A stretch of DNA of 7,122 bases from Candidatus Brevibacterium intestinigallinarum (GCA_019117325.1 DWZY01000170.1:1-7122), one strand, 5' to 3'; positions 1 through 5,523 are shown, counted from the first letter of the stretch. The notes: generated from the sequence alone by a model not told the origin. Numbers and translations are program-made.

Positions 1-231
1 GCCTTCTTCGGGCAGGAGAGCGGATCCATGCGCGAGGACCCCGTGACGGGCAGCCTCAATGCCGCCGCCGCGCAGTGGCTCACTGCGACCGGGCGCGCGC
101 AGGCGACGTACCGGGCTGCGCAGGGGACCGCGCTGGGACGGCGCGGCCGCGTGTTCATCAGCAGCAGTGACGAGACCCTGTGGGTGGGCGGCCGCGCCGA
201 GGTCGTGCTGAGCGGAACCGCCACCCTGTAG
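1..231 (+). CDS. PhzF-family epimerase/isomerase, C-terminal 76 residues (5' end outside window)
   Basis: The reading frame is open from base 1 to a TAG stop at 229-231, so only the C-terminus of the gene is present. The fragment carries the PhzF-family signature EDPVTGS (fragment residues 12-18), whose Asp corresponds to the conserved acidic residue of the family active site. It is followed by a small-residue helix ending in QWL and by QGTALGRRGRVF, the usual glycine-rich strand near the C-terminus of the second domain. PhzF is a cytosolic two-domain protein of the diaminopimelate-epimerase fold. The founding member isomerises a phenazine precursor, but most actinobacterial relatives are stand-alone proteins of unknown substrate, and no phenazine gene is visible here. 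The gene converges on the amidase and is probably unrelated to it. The family call is firm; the substrate is unknown. Confidence 0.9.
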   Translation, partial: AFFGQESGSMREDPVTGSLNAAAAQWLTATGRAQATYRAAQGTALGRRGRVFISSSDETLWVGGRAEVVLSGTATL

Positions 232-253
232 CCGGAGCCGTCCGCCCAGCCCG

Positions 254-282
254 ATCCTCAGTCGATCTCGCGAGGGACGATC
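254..282 (+). repeat. Additional direct copy of the palindrome arm
   Basis: This stretch (ATCCTC at 254 through GAGGGACGATC ending at 282) aligns with the left arm of the downstream palindrome at 323-352. Shared blocks are ATCCTC, GAT-TCGCGA and GGACG. Its core CGCGAGGGACG (269-279) matches exactly, in inverse orientation, CGTCCCTCGCG at 401-411. It has no inverted partner of its own nearby, so it looks like a half or decayed copy of the same element. Confidence 0.55.
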
Positions 283-337
283 GCTCATCAGCGAGCACAG
301 GTAGGCAACTTTGCCCAACCCCATCCTCGAGTGATTT

Positions 338-411
338 CGCGACGGACGGGTCAATAGCTCGGGGGACATGTGCGCGCACGTGTCCCTCGAACCATCTACC
401 CGTCCCTCGCG
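338..411. repeat. 74-nt imperfect palindrome with nested GAGGGAC motifs (REP-like)
   Basis: The sequence is symmetric about 374/375. Pairing base i with base 749-i gives 30 Watson-Crick pairs, 2 wobble pairs and 5 mismatches over 37 positions. The inner part (363-386) is a 24-bp near-palindrome built on GGGACA, GTGCGCGCAC and TGTCCC. The outer arms are CGCGACGGACGGGT (338-351) and its near-inverse ACCCGTCCCTCGCG (398-411). The heptamer GAGGGAC or a one-base variant occurs at 341-347 and 361-367 on + and, in mirror positions, at 402-408 and 382-388 on -. Weaker similarity between the arms continues out to about 323 and 425. The placement between converging genes fits either a bidirectional terminator or a dispersed REP/MITE-type element. 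Whether it is repeated elsewhere in the genome cannot be seen here. Confidence 0.65.
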
Positions 412-431
412 GATTGAGTAGGACTAAGCCC

Positions 432-1823
432 TCAGAGGGTGGGGCGGCGGAGGTGGTGGTCGGTGGCCCGCTGGTAGGCGACGCCGGCGGCCAGGAGGGC
501 GGCCTCGGCGAATGCGGGGCCCACGAACTGGACGCCCAGCGGCGTCCCGCGGACCGTGTGCCCGGACGGCAGGGTGAGGGACGGGAGTCCCGCCATGTCG
601 ATCGGTGCGGTGGGACCGGTGACCTGTTCGAACAGCTCGGTGCCCGCGTCCAGGCCGTTCATCTCCTCGATCGTGGGTGAGGCCTTGCCCACGGATGGCA
701 GCAGGAAGATGTCGATGTCGTCCATGAGGCGGTTCATCGCGCCGGTGAAGTGGCGGCGGCGCTGCTGCATCCGCTCGAGATCCAGGACGTCGAGGGACCG
801 GCCCAGCTCGATGAGCCCGGCCAGCGCGGGGCCGTACTCGTCCTTGCGCGACGGGTAGGTGTCCGCGTGGACGAGTGCGGTCTCGACGCCGCAGAGGGCG
901 GACCAATCTGCGGCAACGGTCATGAAGTCCGGCGCCTGGACCGCGACGACGCGCCAGCCCAGGTCCGTCAGCTCGCTCTGGACGGAGGCGAGCATCGACT
1001 GGGTCTCGGCGTCGAAGCGGGCGCTCAGTGCTGGGTCGACGCCCACGACCGGTGCGCGGTCCAGCTCCAGCTGCGCGGTGTAGTCCGGGACTGGGCGAGA
1101 GGAGGACGTGGGGTCGGCGGGATCCCAGCCGGCGATGGCGCCCAGCATGATCGCGGCGTCGCGAGCGCTGCGGGTCATGGGACCCAGGTGGTCGAGGCTG
1201 GGCGCCAGGTCGAAGATGCCCGCCCGGCTCACGCGTCCCCACGTGGGCTTGAGCCCGGTGACGCCGTTGGCGCCGGACGGCAACCGGATCGACCCGCCCG
1301 TGTCCGAGCCCAGCGCGCCGAACGCCAGGCCCGCCGCGACGGACACGCCGGAGCCGCTGGATGAGACACCCGACCAGGTGTCCGCATCCCACGGATTCAC
1401 CGGCGTGGGCAGGTCCGGGTGGTGGGCGGAGAACGCGCCCTCCGTCATTCGAACCTTGCCCAGCAGGACGCTGCCGGCCGCGCGCAGGCGGGCTGCGACG
1501 GTGCCGTCCTGCTGGGGCACATGATCGCCATGGACGGTGGTGCCTGCCGCGGTCGTGATGTCTTCCGTGTGGACGAGGTCCTTGAGGGCGATCGGGACGC
1601 CGTGGAGCGGGCCCCGGTAGTGGCCGCGCGCGATCTCCGCGTCTGCGGCGGCCGCATCAGCCAGGGCCCGCTCCCGGGTCACGACTGCATATGAGAGGAG
1701 GCGTGAATCCAGCGCGTCGATCCTCTCGAGTTGGGCCTCAGTCACCTCCGTCGCGGTGACGCGGCGGGTGCGGATGAGTTCTGCCAGTTCCCAGATCTCG
1801 AGAGAATCGACGGCGATGTCCAT
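432..1823 (-). CDS. Amidase signature (AS) family hydrolase
   Basis: A 463-residue cytosolic hydrolase expected to cleave a carboxamide to a carboxylate and ammonia or an amine. The whole Ser-cisSer-Lys machinery is visible: Lys81 in GVPIALKDLV, cis-Ser154 in SGVSSSGSGVSVAAG, and nucleophile Ser178 in GSDTGGSIRLPS. The 24-residue spacing between the two serines is that of the family. The C-terminal GLPSLTLPSG and TPLGVQFVGP blocks are also typical, and the length is normal (about 450-500). ATG at 1821-1823 is preceded by AAGGAAGG (1829-1836), 5 nt away, which fixes the start. No GatB or GatC gene is adjacent, so it is not evidently the tRNA amidotransferase subunit. It follows the solute-binding lipoprotein gene by 53 nt on the same strand and is probably co-transcribed, suggesting action on the solute that protein collects. 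The substrate cannot be read from sequence. Confidence 0.93.
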   Translation of the reverse strand: MDIAVDSLEIWELAELIRTRRVTATEVTEAQLERIDALDSRLLSYAVVTRERALADAAAADAEIARGHYRGPLHGVPIALKDLVHTEDITTAAGTTVHGDHVPQQDGTVAARLRAAGSVLLGKVRMTEGAFSAHHPDLPTPVNPWDADTWSGVSSSGSGVSVAAGLAFGALGSDTGGSIRLPSGANGVTGLKPTWGRVSRAGIFDLAPSLDHLGPMTRSARDAAIMLGAIAGWDPADPTSSSRPVPDYTAQLELDRAPVVGVDPALSARFDAETQSMLASVQSELTDLGWRVVAVQAPDFMTVAADWSALCGVETALVHADTYPSRKDEYGPALAGLIELGRSLDVLDLERMQQRRRHFTGAMNRLMDDIDIFLLPSVGKASPTIEEMNGLDAGTELFEQVTGPTAPIDMAGLPSLTLPSGHTVRGTPLGVQFVGPAFAEAALLAAGVAYQRATDHHLRRPTL

Positions 1824-1828
1824 GGTGA

Positions 1829-1836
1829 CCTTCCTT
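1829..1836 (-). promoter_or_regulatory. Ribosome binding site of the amidase gene
   Basis: On the minus strand AAGGAAGG lies 5 nt before the ATG at 1821-1823. It supports independent, efficient translation of the amidase within the two-gene transcript. Confidence 0.7.
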
Positions 1837-1843
1837 CGTGTCC

Positions 1844-1866
1844 CGGCCTATGGCCGCGACGCGTCG
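1844..1866 (-). other. Two small dyads in the lipoprotein-amidase spacer
   Basis: The 53-nt spacer holds CGGCC-TAT-GGCCG (1844-1856) and the perfect 10-bp palindrome CGACGCGTCG (1857-1866) directly beside it. In RNA either could form a compact hairpin after the lipoprotein stop. Hairpins after binding-protein genes are known in other operons to stabilise the upstream message and keep the binding protein in excess; that role is an inference here. There is no U-tract to suggest full termination. Confidence 0.35.
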
Positions 1867-1876
1867 GCGCGTGCGG

Positions 1877-3178
1877 TCAGCTGGGACGGTGGGGGAGCAT
1901 GATCTCCTCGAAGTATGCCTCACCGAACGCGTCGAGGTACTCGACGTCGTCCACGGGGTACCACTCGTCGTAGTCGGAGAAGGTGCCCTTGTCCTCGTAG
2001 CCCAGGTCCGCGGCGATGTCGCGCCACTTGTCGACGGCCTCCGGGATGGCGTCCGCGCTGCCCTCGGGCAGGCGGCCCTCCTCGACCTCGGCCTCGACGA
2101 GGCCCTGCGAGGCCTCCTTCAGCTTGTCCTGCAGGTCCGAGTCCATCTCCGTGAACGTGCCGTTCTGCTCGCGGACCGTCTGAGCGGCGACGTAGTTGCC
2201 CTCGACATCACCGCGACGCGACTGGATGAACTCCTCCTCCATCGAGTCGAAGACCAGCTGCTGGACGGCCAGCGGCCACGAGTTCCAGGCGCTGCCGGCG
2301 TAGACGCCGCCCGGACCGCGGGCGAAGGTGACATCCGTCGTGTAGCCGATGTGCGCTGCGACCTCCATGAAGCCGGCGGCATCTGCTGCGAGCGTCGTCG
2401 AGAGGGAGCAGTCGACCGTGCCGCGCTGCAGCGCCTCGAACGTCTCTGTGTACTGGAGGGACACCGGGGAGGCGTCGAGTGCATTGAGCTGGGAGGTCTG
2501 CGCCTGGGAGGACGCACGTGCCTGCGTGCCCCTCCAGTCGTCCGCCGTCTCGTGCGTATCGCTGCACATGGCGGCGACCGCACCGGCGGAGTTGAAGAGG
2601 TTGAGCGGCTCGATGCCCTGGTCGCGGAACTCGCTGATGAGCTGCTCGTCGTTCCAGGTCAGCTCACCGATCGCGGCGTTGGCGGCGAGCTCATCGACCA
2701 GCGGGGAGGCGCCCGTCAGCGTTGTGCCCGTCACCCACGCGTGGAACACGGGGAACTGGTCCGGCTGGTAGATGGGGAGCATGTAGGCGATGTCGACGCG
2801 GCCGTCGACCAGTGCATCCGGCAGCTCCGTGTAGCCGGCGATGCCCTGGCCGTACGTCGTGTCGACGGTGATCTTGCCGTCCGAGAGGGTCTCGAGGTTC
2901 TCGATGAAGGCCGCCGAGCGGTAGGCATCGATGCCCTCCGACGACTGTGCCGAGGGCTGGTAGGTGATCGTGATCGGGTCGACGTCCGCGAACGCCGCCT
3001 TGATCTCCTCGTCCGAGGCCCCGAAGGCATAGCCCTCGCCGGACCCGCCCTCGCTGCCGCTGCCGGAACCGCCGCCGGCGCCGCCCGCGCAGGCCGACAG
3101 GACGAGCGCGCCTGCTGCCGCAGCCGCGAGCGCCCCGGTGAGGCGCGGGGTGCGCCGTGTGAGGGTGGTGTGCTTCAT
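1877..3178 (-). CDS. TRAP-type (DctP family) solute-binding lipoprotein
   Basis: A 433-residue secreted lipoprotein. Residues 1-29 are a signal peptide (positively charged MKHTTLTRRTPR, then an Ala-rich core) ending in the lipobox LSAC with Cys30 as lipid anchor. A Gly/Ser linker (31-49) follows, then the binding domain (about 69-395) and an acidic/aromatic tail. DctP-family features are the SDGKITVDTTYGQGIAGYTELPDALVDGRVDI block (about 99-130), DDWRGTQAR (213-221), whose Arg221 aligns with the carboxylate-binding Arg of the family, and the 231-258 block with ASPVSLQYTETFEALQRGTVDC. The frame is open further upstream to 3322, but the start at 3178 is preferred because the signal peptide begins there and AAGGA lies at 3190-3194, though 11 nt away. 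The ligand is probably a carboxylate or related small organic molecule. The TRAP membrane subunits DctQ and DctM are absent from the window. The gene is followed by the amidase gene and preceded by its own candidate promoter. Confidence 0.88.
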   Translation of the reverse strand: MKHTTLTRRTPRLTGALAAAAAGALVLSACAGGAGGGSGSGSEGGSGEGYAFGASDEEIKAAFADVDPITITYQPSAQSSEGIDAYRSAAFIENLETLSDGKITVDTTYGQGIAGYTELPDALVDGRVDIAYMLPIYQPDQFPVFHAWVTGTTLTGASPLVDELAANAAIGELTWNDEQLISEFRDQGIEPLNLFNSAGAVAAMCSDTHETADDWRGTQARASSQAQTSQLNALDASPVSLQYTETFEALQRGTVDCSLSTTLAADAAGFMEVAAHIGYTTDVTFARGPGGVYAGSAWNSWPLAVQQLVFDSMEEEFIQSRRGDVEGNYVAAQTVREQNGTFTEMDSDLQDKLKEASQGLVEAEVEEGRLPEGSADAIPEAVDKWRDIAADLGYEDKGTFSDYDEWYPVDDVEYLDAFGEAYFEEIMLPHRPS

Positions 3179-3341
3179 CGCCAGTGATGTCCTTGTCTGC
3201 TGGGCCGACTTCTCTGCCATGTCGACTCTGGGGTTGGTCCGCGCTGGGGTGGGTGTGCGCTCGGGTCTGCGTCGATGCGGGACTCGAGTGCGGGCTGTCC
3301 CGCGTTGTGTGTCGCGGGCCACTCTCGGGCGGCCACGATCT
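3179..3341 (-). other. Long untranslated leader of the lipoprotein-amidase operon
   Basis: About 150-160 nt separate the predicted transcription start (near 3335) from the lipoprotein ATG. I see no gene in it on either strand. It contains the hairpin CCCGCG-N8-CGCGGG (3299-3318), which could act as a leader structure or as part of the terminator of the upstream MFS gene. I do not recognise a known riboswitch class. Confidence 0.4.
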
Positions 3342-3370
3342 ATGATGAACGTTCGTTAAGTAGCCGTCAA
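3342..3370 (-). promoter_or_regulatory. Candidate sigma70-type promoter of the lipoprotein-amidase operon
   Basis: On the minus strand TTGACG (3365-3370, five of six consensus bases) is followed after exactly 17 nt by CATCAT (3342-3347, four of six). The -35 box overlaps the stop codon of the MFS gene, so the promoter sits at the first possible place after that gene. It would drive transcription towards the lipoprotein gene with a leader of about 157 nt. The match and spacing are good but not proof. Confidence 0.5.
3346..3359. promoter_or_regulatory. Candidate operator TGAACGTTCGTTAA inside the promoter spacer
   Basis: Half-sites AACG and CGTT flank TT, and the symmetry extends to TGAACG/CGTTAA with one mismatch. 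The site lies between the -35 and -10 boxes (overlapping the outer base pair of the -10), the classical position for a repressor that blocks RNA polymerase. AACG-NN-CGTT dyads are typical of TetR-family operators in actinobacteria. No regulator gene is in the window, so the cognate protein is unknown. Confidence 0.5.
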
Positions 3371-4521
3371 GTGCGTGCGCGCACGGGAACCGTCATGGCC
3401 AGCGCCACCGCCGCCGCGAGTGCGGCTGCGATCGGAAGGCCCAGGTGGCCGGGCCCTGCCAGCACCATCGCGCCGATGACTGGGGCGATCGAGATGCCCA
3501 CGTACATGCCGGTCGAGTACCAGGACAGGATGATGGCCGTGCGGTCCGGGTGCAGCGACGCCAGGCGGTCCTGGAGCGCGACGACGGAGGCGAAGCCCGA
3601 TGCGCCCCAGACGGCGAAGACGAACGCGGTGGCGACGAGCGAGTCGAGGGAGACGAGCATCAGGAGGAACGCGGAGATCTCTATGACGAGTGCGAACCGC
3701 ATCGTCTGCATGTTGCCCCACGTGTCGACGATCCATCCACCCAGCTGATTCCCCACCGCGCCCGATAGGCCGAACACCAGCAGCAGGAGCGCAAGAATGC
3801 CACCGTCGTCGCCGGTGACCCCGGCAGTGACTTCGCTGCTGAAGACGTAGATGAGGTTGAACGACAGGATCATCATCATGATCGCGATGATCCCCATGAC
3901 GACGCGCGGATCCGCGAGCACCCCGATCCGCGCAGACAGCGGCACCCGTGCGTTCGTGGGCATCCCGACCAGCAGTCGGGCCATGCCCAGACCCAGGACG
4001 GCACCCAGCACTGCCAGCCCGCCGATCGCCACGCGCCACGACGCGATCTCTGCGAGGCCGGTGCCAAGCGGGGAACCCAGTGCGACGGCCAGCGTGAAGC
4101 CCAGCGCGACGATCGCCATCGCCCGGCCCTGCCTGCCGGGCATTGCCAGTCTCGGTGCCAGGGCGGTGGCGAGCGGAACGAGGGCAGCGGCGCCGATCCC
4201 GGCGACTGCGCGCGCCAGGAAGAACACCGTGTAGGTCGTCGCGACCGCGGAGACCCCCGTGCCGATGGCGAAGGTCAGCATCCCAGCTGCCATGACACGC
4301 TCCGGCGCGACGTGAGCGAGCACGGTGGAGAGCACTGGCGCCAGCACCGCGACGAGGATCGCGTACGCGCTGATCGCGTATCCCACGACGGCGGGTGTCA
4401 CGTCCAGGGAGTCGCCGATCGCCGGCAGCACGCCCGCCAGCACGAATGCATTCGTGCCGACGACGAAGAGGGCGAAGGCGAGGGTGCCAAGACGGAAGCG
4501 AGACAGGTTGAGGGGGTCCAC
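3367..4521 (-). CDS. Major facilitator superfamily transporter, DHA1-like (AraJ/drug-efflux type)
   Basis: A 384-residue inner-membrane protein with twelve hydrophobic segments, roughly at 12-33, 45-67, 76-96, 99-121, 133-156, 164-186, 206-228, 240-260, 274-292, 294-314, 328-354 and 358-378. Motif C of proton-coupled antiporters is clear in TM5 (GFTLAVALGSPLGTGL, 141-156), followed by the common SWRVAIG; this favours export over uptake. Motif A after TM2 is degenerate: at 62-77 there is PVLSTVLAHVAPERVM where G-x-x-x-D-R-x-G-R would be expected. Length is normal for the 12-TM DHA1 group. The start is GTG (4519-4521) with a weak AGAAGAG upstream; it leaves a short polar N-terminus before TM1, as is usual. 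A 214-bp gap with repeated half-sites lies upstream. The substrate is unknown. Association with the lipoprotein-amidase pair is possible but not shown. Confidence 0.9.
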   Translation of the reverse strand: MDPLNLSRFRLGTLAFALFVVGTNAFVLAGVLPAIGDSLDVTPAVVGYAISAYAILVAVLAPVLSTVLAHVAPERVMAAGMLTFAIGTGVSAVATTYTVFFLARAVAGIGAAALVPLATALAPRLAMPGRQGRAMAIVALGFTLAVALGSPLGTGLAEIASWRVAIGGLAVLGAVLGLGMARLLVGMPTNARVPLSARIGVLADPRVVMGIIAIMMMILSFNLIYVFSSEVTAGVTGDDGGILALLLLVFGLSGAVGNQLGGWIVDTWGNMQTMRFALVIEISAFLLMLVSLDSLVATAFVFAVWGASGFASVVALQDRLASLHPDRTAIILSWYSTGMYVGISIAPVIGAMVLAGPGHLGLPIAAALAAAVALAMTVPVRART

Positions 4522-4631
4522 GGTCAGCTCTTCTGTGAGTCGGAGGGGCGGGGCCCGGGTCCCGCGGATCGCACCGGACCAGGGCCGATCACAGCCTCAC
4601 CGCTGAGGCCGCACCCGGCCCTTCCGTCCTA

Positions 4632-4668
4632 TCACGACGACGTCTTCGTGTCGTGACCTGTCTCACGA
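4632..4668. promoter_or_regulatory. Candidate operator cluster: three TCACGA/TCGTGA half-sites
   Basis: TCACGAC (4632-4638) is inverted as GTCGTGA (4650-4656) over an 11-nt spacer. TCGTGA (4651-4656) is inverted again as TCACGA (4663-4668) over a 6-nt spacer. The middle half-site can therefore pair with either neighbour. The cluster lies about 110-150 bp upstream of the MFS start codon, where an operator for that gene would be expected. The binding protein is not identified. Confidence 0.4.
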
Positions 4669-4688
4669 ATATGAATGGGGCGACACGA

Positions 4689-4722
4689 CGGCGCCGCCGT
4701 TCCCGGAGGAGCGGCGGCGCCG
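4689..4722 (-). terminator. Intrinsic-type terminator hairpin after the coiled-coil protein gene
   Basis: CGGCGCCGCCG (4689-4699) and CGGCGGCGCCG (4712-4722) are exact inverted copies. Inside them a T-G wobble and TCC/GGA extend the stem to about 15 bp around a CGGA tetraloop. It starts 13 nt beyond the stop codon (4736-4738) of the minus-strand gene. No T-run follows, which is common for actinobacterial terminators. The very stable stem and its position make termination likely. Confidence 0.72.
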
Positions 4723-4735
4723 GAGCAGTCGTTCG

Positions 4736-5470
4736 TCAGTGGTGAGCGGCTGGCGGGTCTTGGAGGTCACGGGGATCCCGATGACCGCGCGGGTCCTGCG
4801 GATCCAGGGGATCGACCGGCACGCCCCGATGGTCCGGTGCGCCTCCGGGCGCGGCAGTCCGGTCGTCCTCTACCGGCAGGCGCTGTGGGGGCCGGTCCTG
4901 GACCGGCTGGTCGTGAGCGACCGCCCGCTGGTCCTCCTGCGGCGGGACTGCGCCCTGATCTTCCACCGGTGCCTGGGGCTGCTTCCGGGGCGTCGGCGTG
5001 ACCGGAGCGGCGGGGTCGTGACGCCCATCCCCGTGACCCACAGGGTGCTCACCCCGGCGGGAAGCGCCATCCCGGTCGTCCTGCACGCGGTCGGTATCCA
5101 GGCGCTCGCCGTGGCGGTTCGTCCTGACGTCCGGGTCGAGCTTGTCGGCCTGGCGCTGTTGCTCGACCTGCTCCTGACGCAGATGCCCCGCCGTCGCTGC
5201 GTTGCCCCGAGAGTCCATCTCGAGGCGCTCGGCACGGGCGGCCTTCTCGTCTGCCTCCGCCCGTGCCTTCCGGGCGGCTGCCTCGGTCTCCGCGGCCTTC
5301 GCCTCTTCGTGCCGAAGTTCTTCCTCGCGCCGCTGCGCCGCGGCGCGCATCTGCTGCGCGCGCTCCCGGTTCGCCTTCTTCCTGCTGTTCGAGACGACCA
5401 GCGTGATGATCACCACGAGGGCGATGACCACGACGGCCGCGACAATGATCCAGACGAGCGTGTCGTTCAT
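4736..5470 (-). CDS. Small single-pass membrane protein with coiled coil and Pro/Asp/Gln/His-rich tail
   Basis: A 244-residue protein of unknown function. Residues 5-27 form one hydrophobic helix right after MNDTL, followed by a basic stop (NSRKKANRER), which predicts an N-out, C-in anchor. Residues about 30-112 are rich in Ala, Glu, Arg, Lys and Gln with no helix breakers and should form a long coiled coil, ending in the LDPDV block (111-115). Residues 130-244 are low-complexity and disordered-looking, rich in Pro, Asp, His, Gln and Arg, with repeated DP steps near the end (VDPLDPQDPRGHRDPRD). Anchor-plus-coiled-coil proteins ending in a DPDV-like block are, from memory, conserved hypotheticals in actinobacteria; the long tail is the odd part. 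ATG at 5468-5470 has a very strong ribosome site, and a strong terminator follows, so it is probably a single-gene unit. The frame stays open upstream, but that part lies antiphase within the dehydrogenase gene. Confidence 0.82.
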   Translation of the reverse strand: MNDTLVWIIVAAVVVIALVVIITLVVSNSRKKANRERAQQMRAAAQRREEELRHEEAKAAETEAAARKARAEADEKAARAERLEMDSRGNAATAGHLRQEQVEQQRQADKLDPDVRTNRHGERLDTDRVQDDRDGASRRGEHPVGHGDGRHDPAAPVTPTPRKQPQAPVEDQGAVPPQEDQRAVAHDQPVQDRPPQRLPVEDDRTAAPGGAPDHRGVPVDPLDPQDPRGHRDPRDLQDPPAAHH

Positions 5471-5475
5471 GACAG

Positions 5476-5484
5476 CCCTCCTCC
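5476..5484 (-). promoter_or_regulatory. Strong ribosome binding site GGAGGAGGG that sets the start at 5470
   Basis: GGAGGAGGG ends 5 nt before the ATG at 5468-5470. It decides the start of the coiled-coil protein against the much longer frame that continues upstream, because nothing comparable precedes any earlier ATG and the transmembrane anchor begins right here. Confidence 0.75.
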
Positions 5485-5523
5485 GTAGTGTCGACTTCGT
5501 TCTGCGGGCGGACTCGTTCACCA

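Larger units (their letters stand above)
232..431. other. 200-bp gap between converging genes, rich in hairpins
   Basis: No reading frame here looks like a gene. The PhzF gene (+) and the amidase gene (-) end on either side, so terminators for both are expected. Short hairpins lie next to the PhzF stop: TCGCT-CATC-AGCGA (281-294) and GGCA-AACT... around 304-315, with arms GGCAA and TTGCC. The right half is taken up by the large palindromic repeat described separately. No run of T follows any stem, so if these are terminators they are of the U-tract-poor type common in actinobacteria. Confidence 0.55.
4522..4735. other. 214-bp gap upstream of the MFS gene
   Basis: It contains the terminator of the upstream coiled-coil protein gene (4689-4722), a cluster of TCACGA/TCGTGA half-sites (4632-4668) and a GC-rich leader of about 110 bp before the MFS GTG. 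I found no convincing -35/-10 pair for the MFS gene and no coding frame worth reporting. Confidence 0.5.

Noticed and set aside
254..425. CRISPR array
   Set aside because: The repeats are few, unequal, in mixed orientation and joined in a palindrome, without regular spacers or cas genes.
1..431. Phenazine biosynthesis cluster
   Set aside because: Only a PhzF-family C-terminus is present. No other phz gene is seen, and most members of this family are unrelated to phenazines.
424..1392. 322-codon minus-strand frame inside the amidase gene
   Set aside because: It overlaps the amidase in another frame, is dominated by Arg, Pro and Gly, and has no motif. The amidase frame carries the full catalytic triad.
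432..1823. Amidase as GatA of the tRNA amidotransferase
   Set aside because: No gatB or gatC nearby, and the serine-rich SGVSSSGSGVS block fits the general amidase branch better.
1838..3187. Long open frame on the plus strand (449 codons)
   Set aside because: It is antisense to the lipoprotein gene, a usual by-product of GC-rich codon use. The minus-strand frame has a lipobox, DctP motifs and a ribosome site; this frame has no recognisable domain.
3179..3322. Lipoprotein start at 3322 or at the ATG of 3218-3220
   Set aside because: Both would add an Arg/Pro-rich stretch in front of a complete lipoprotein signal peptide, and neither has a good ribosome site. They also fall within the predicted leader.
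4739..5488. 249-codon plus-strand frame opposite the coiled-coil protein gene
   Set aside because: No recognisable domain and no ribosome site. The opposite strand has a strong ribosome site, a clear anchor, a coiled coil and a terminator.
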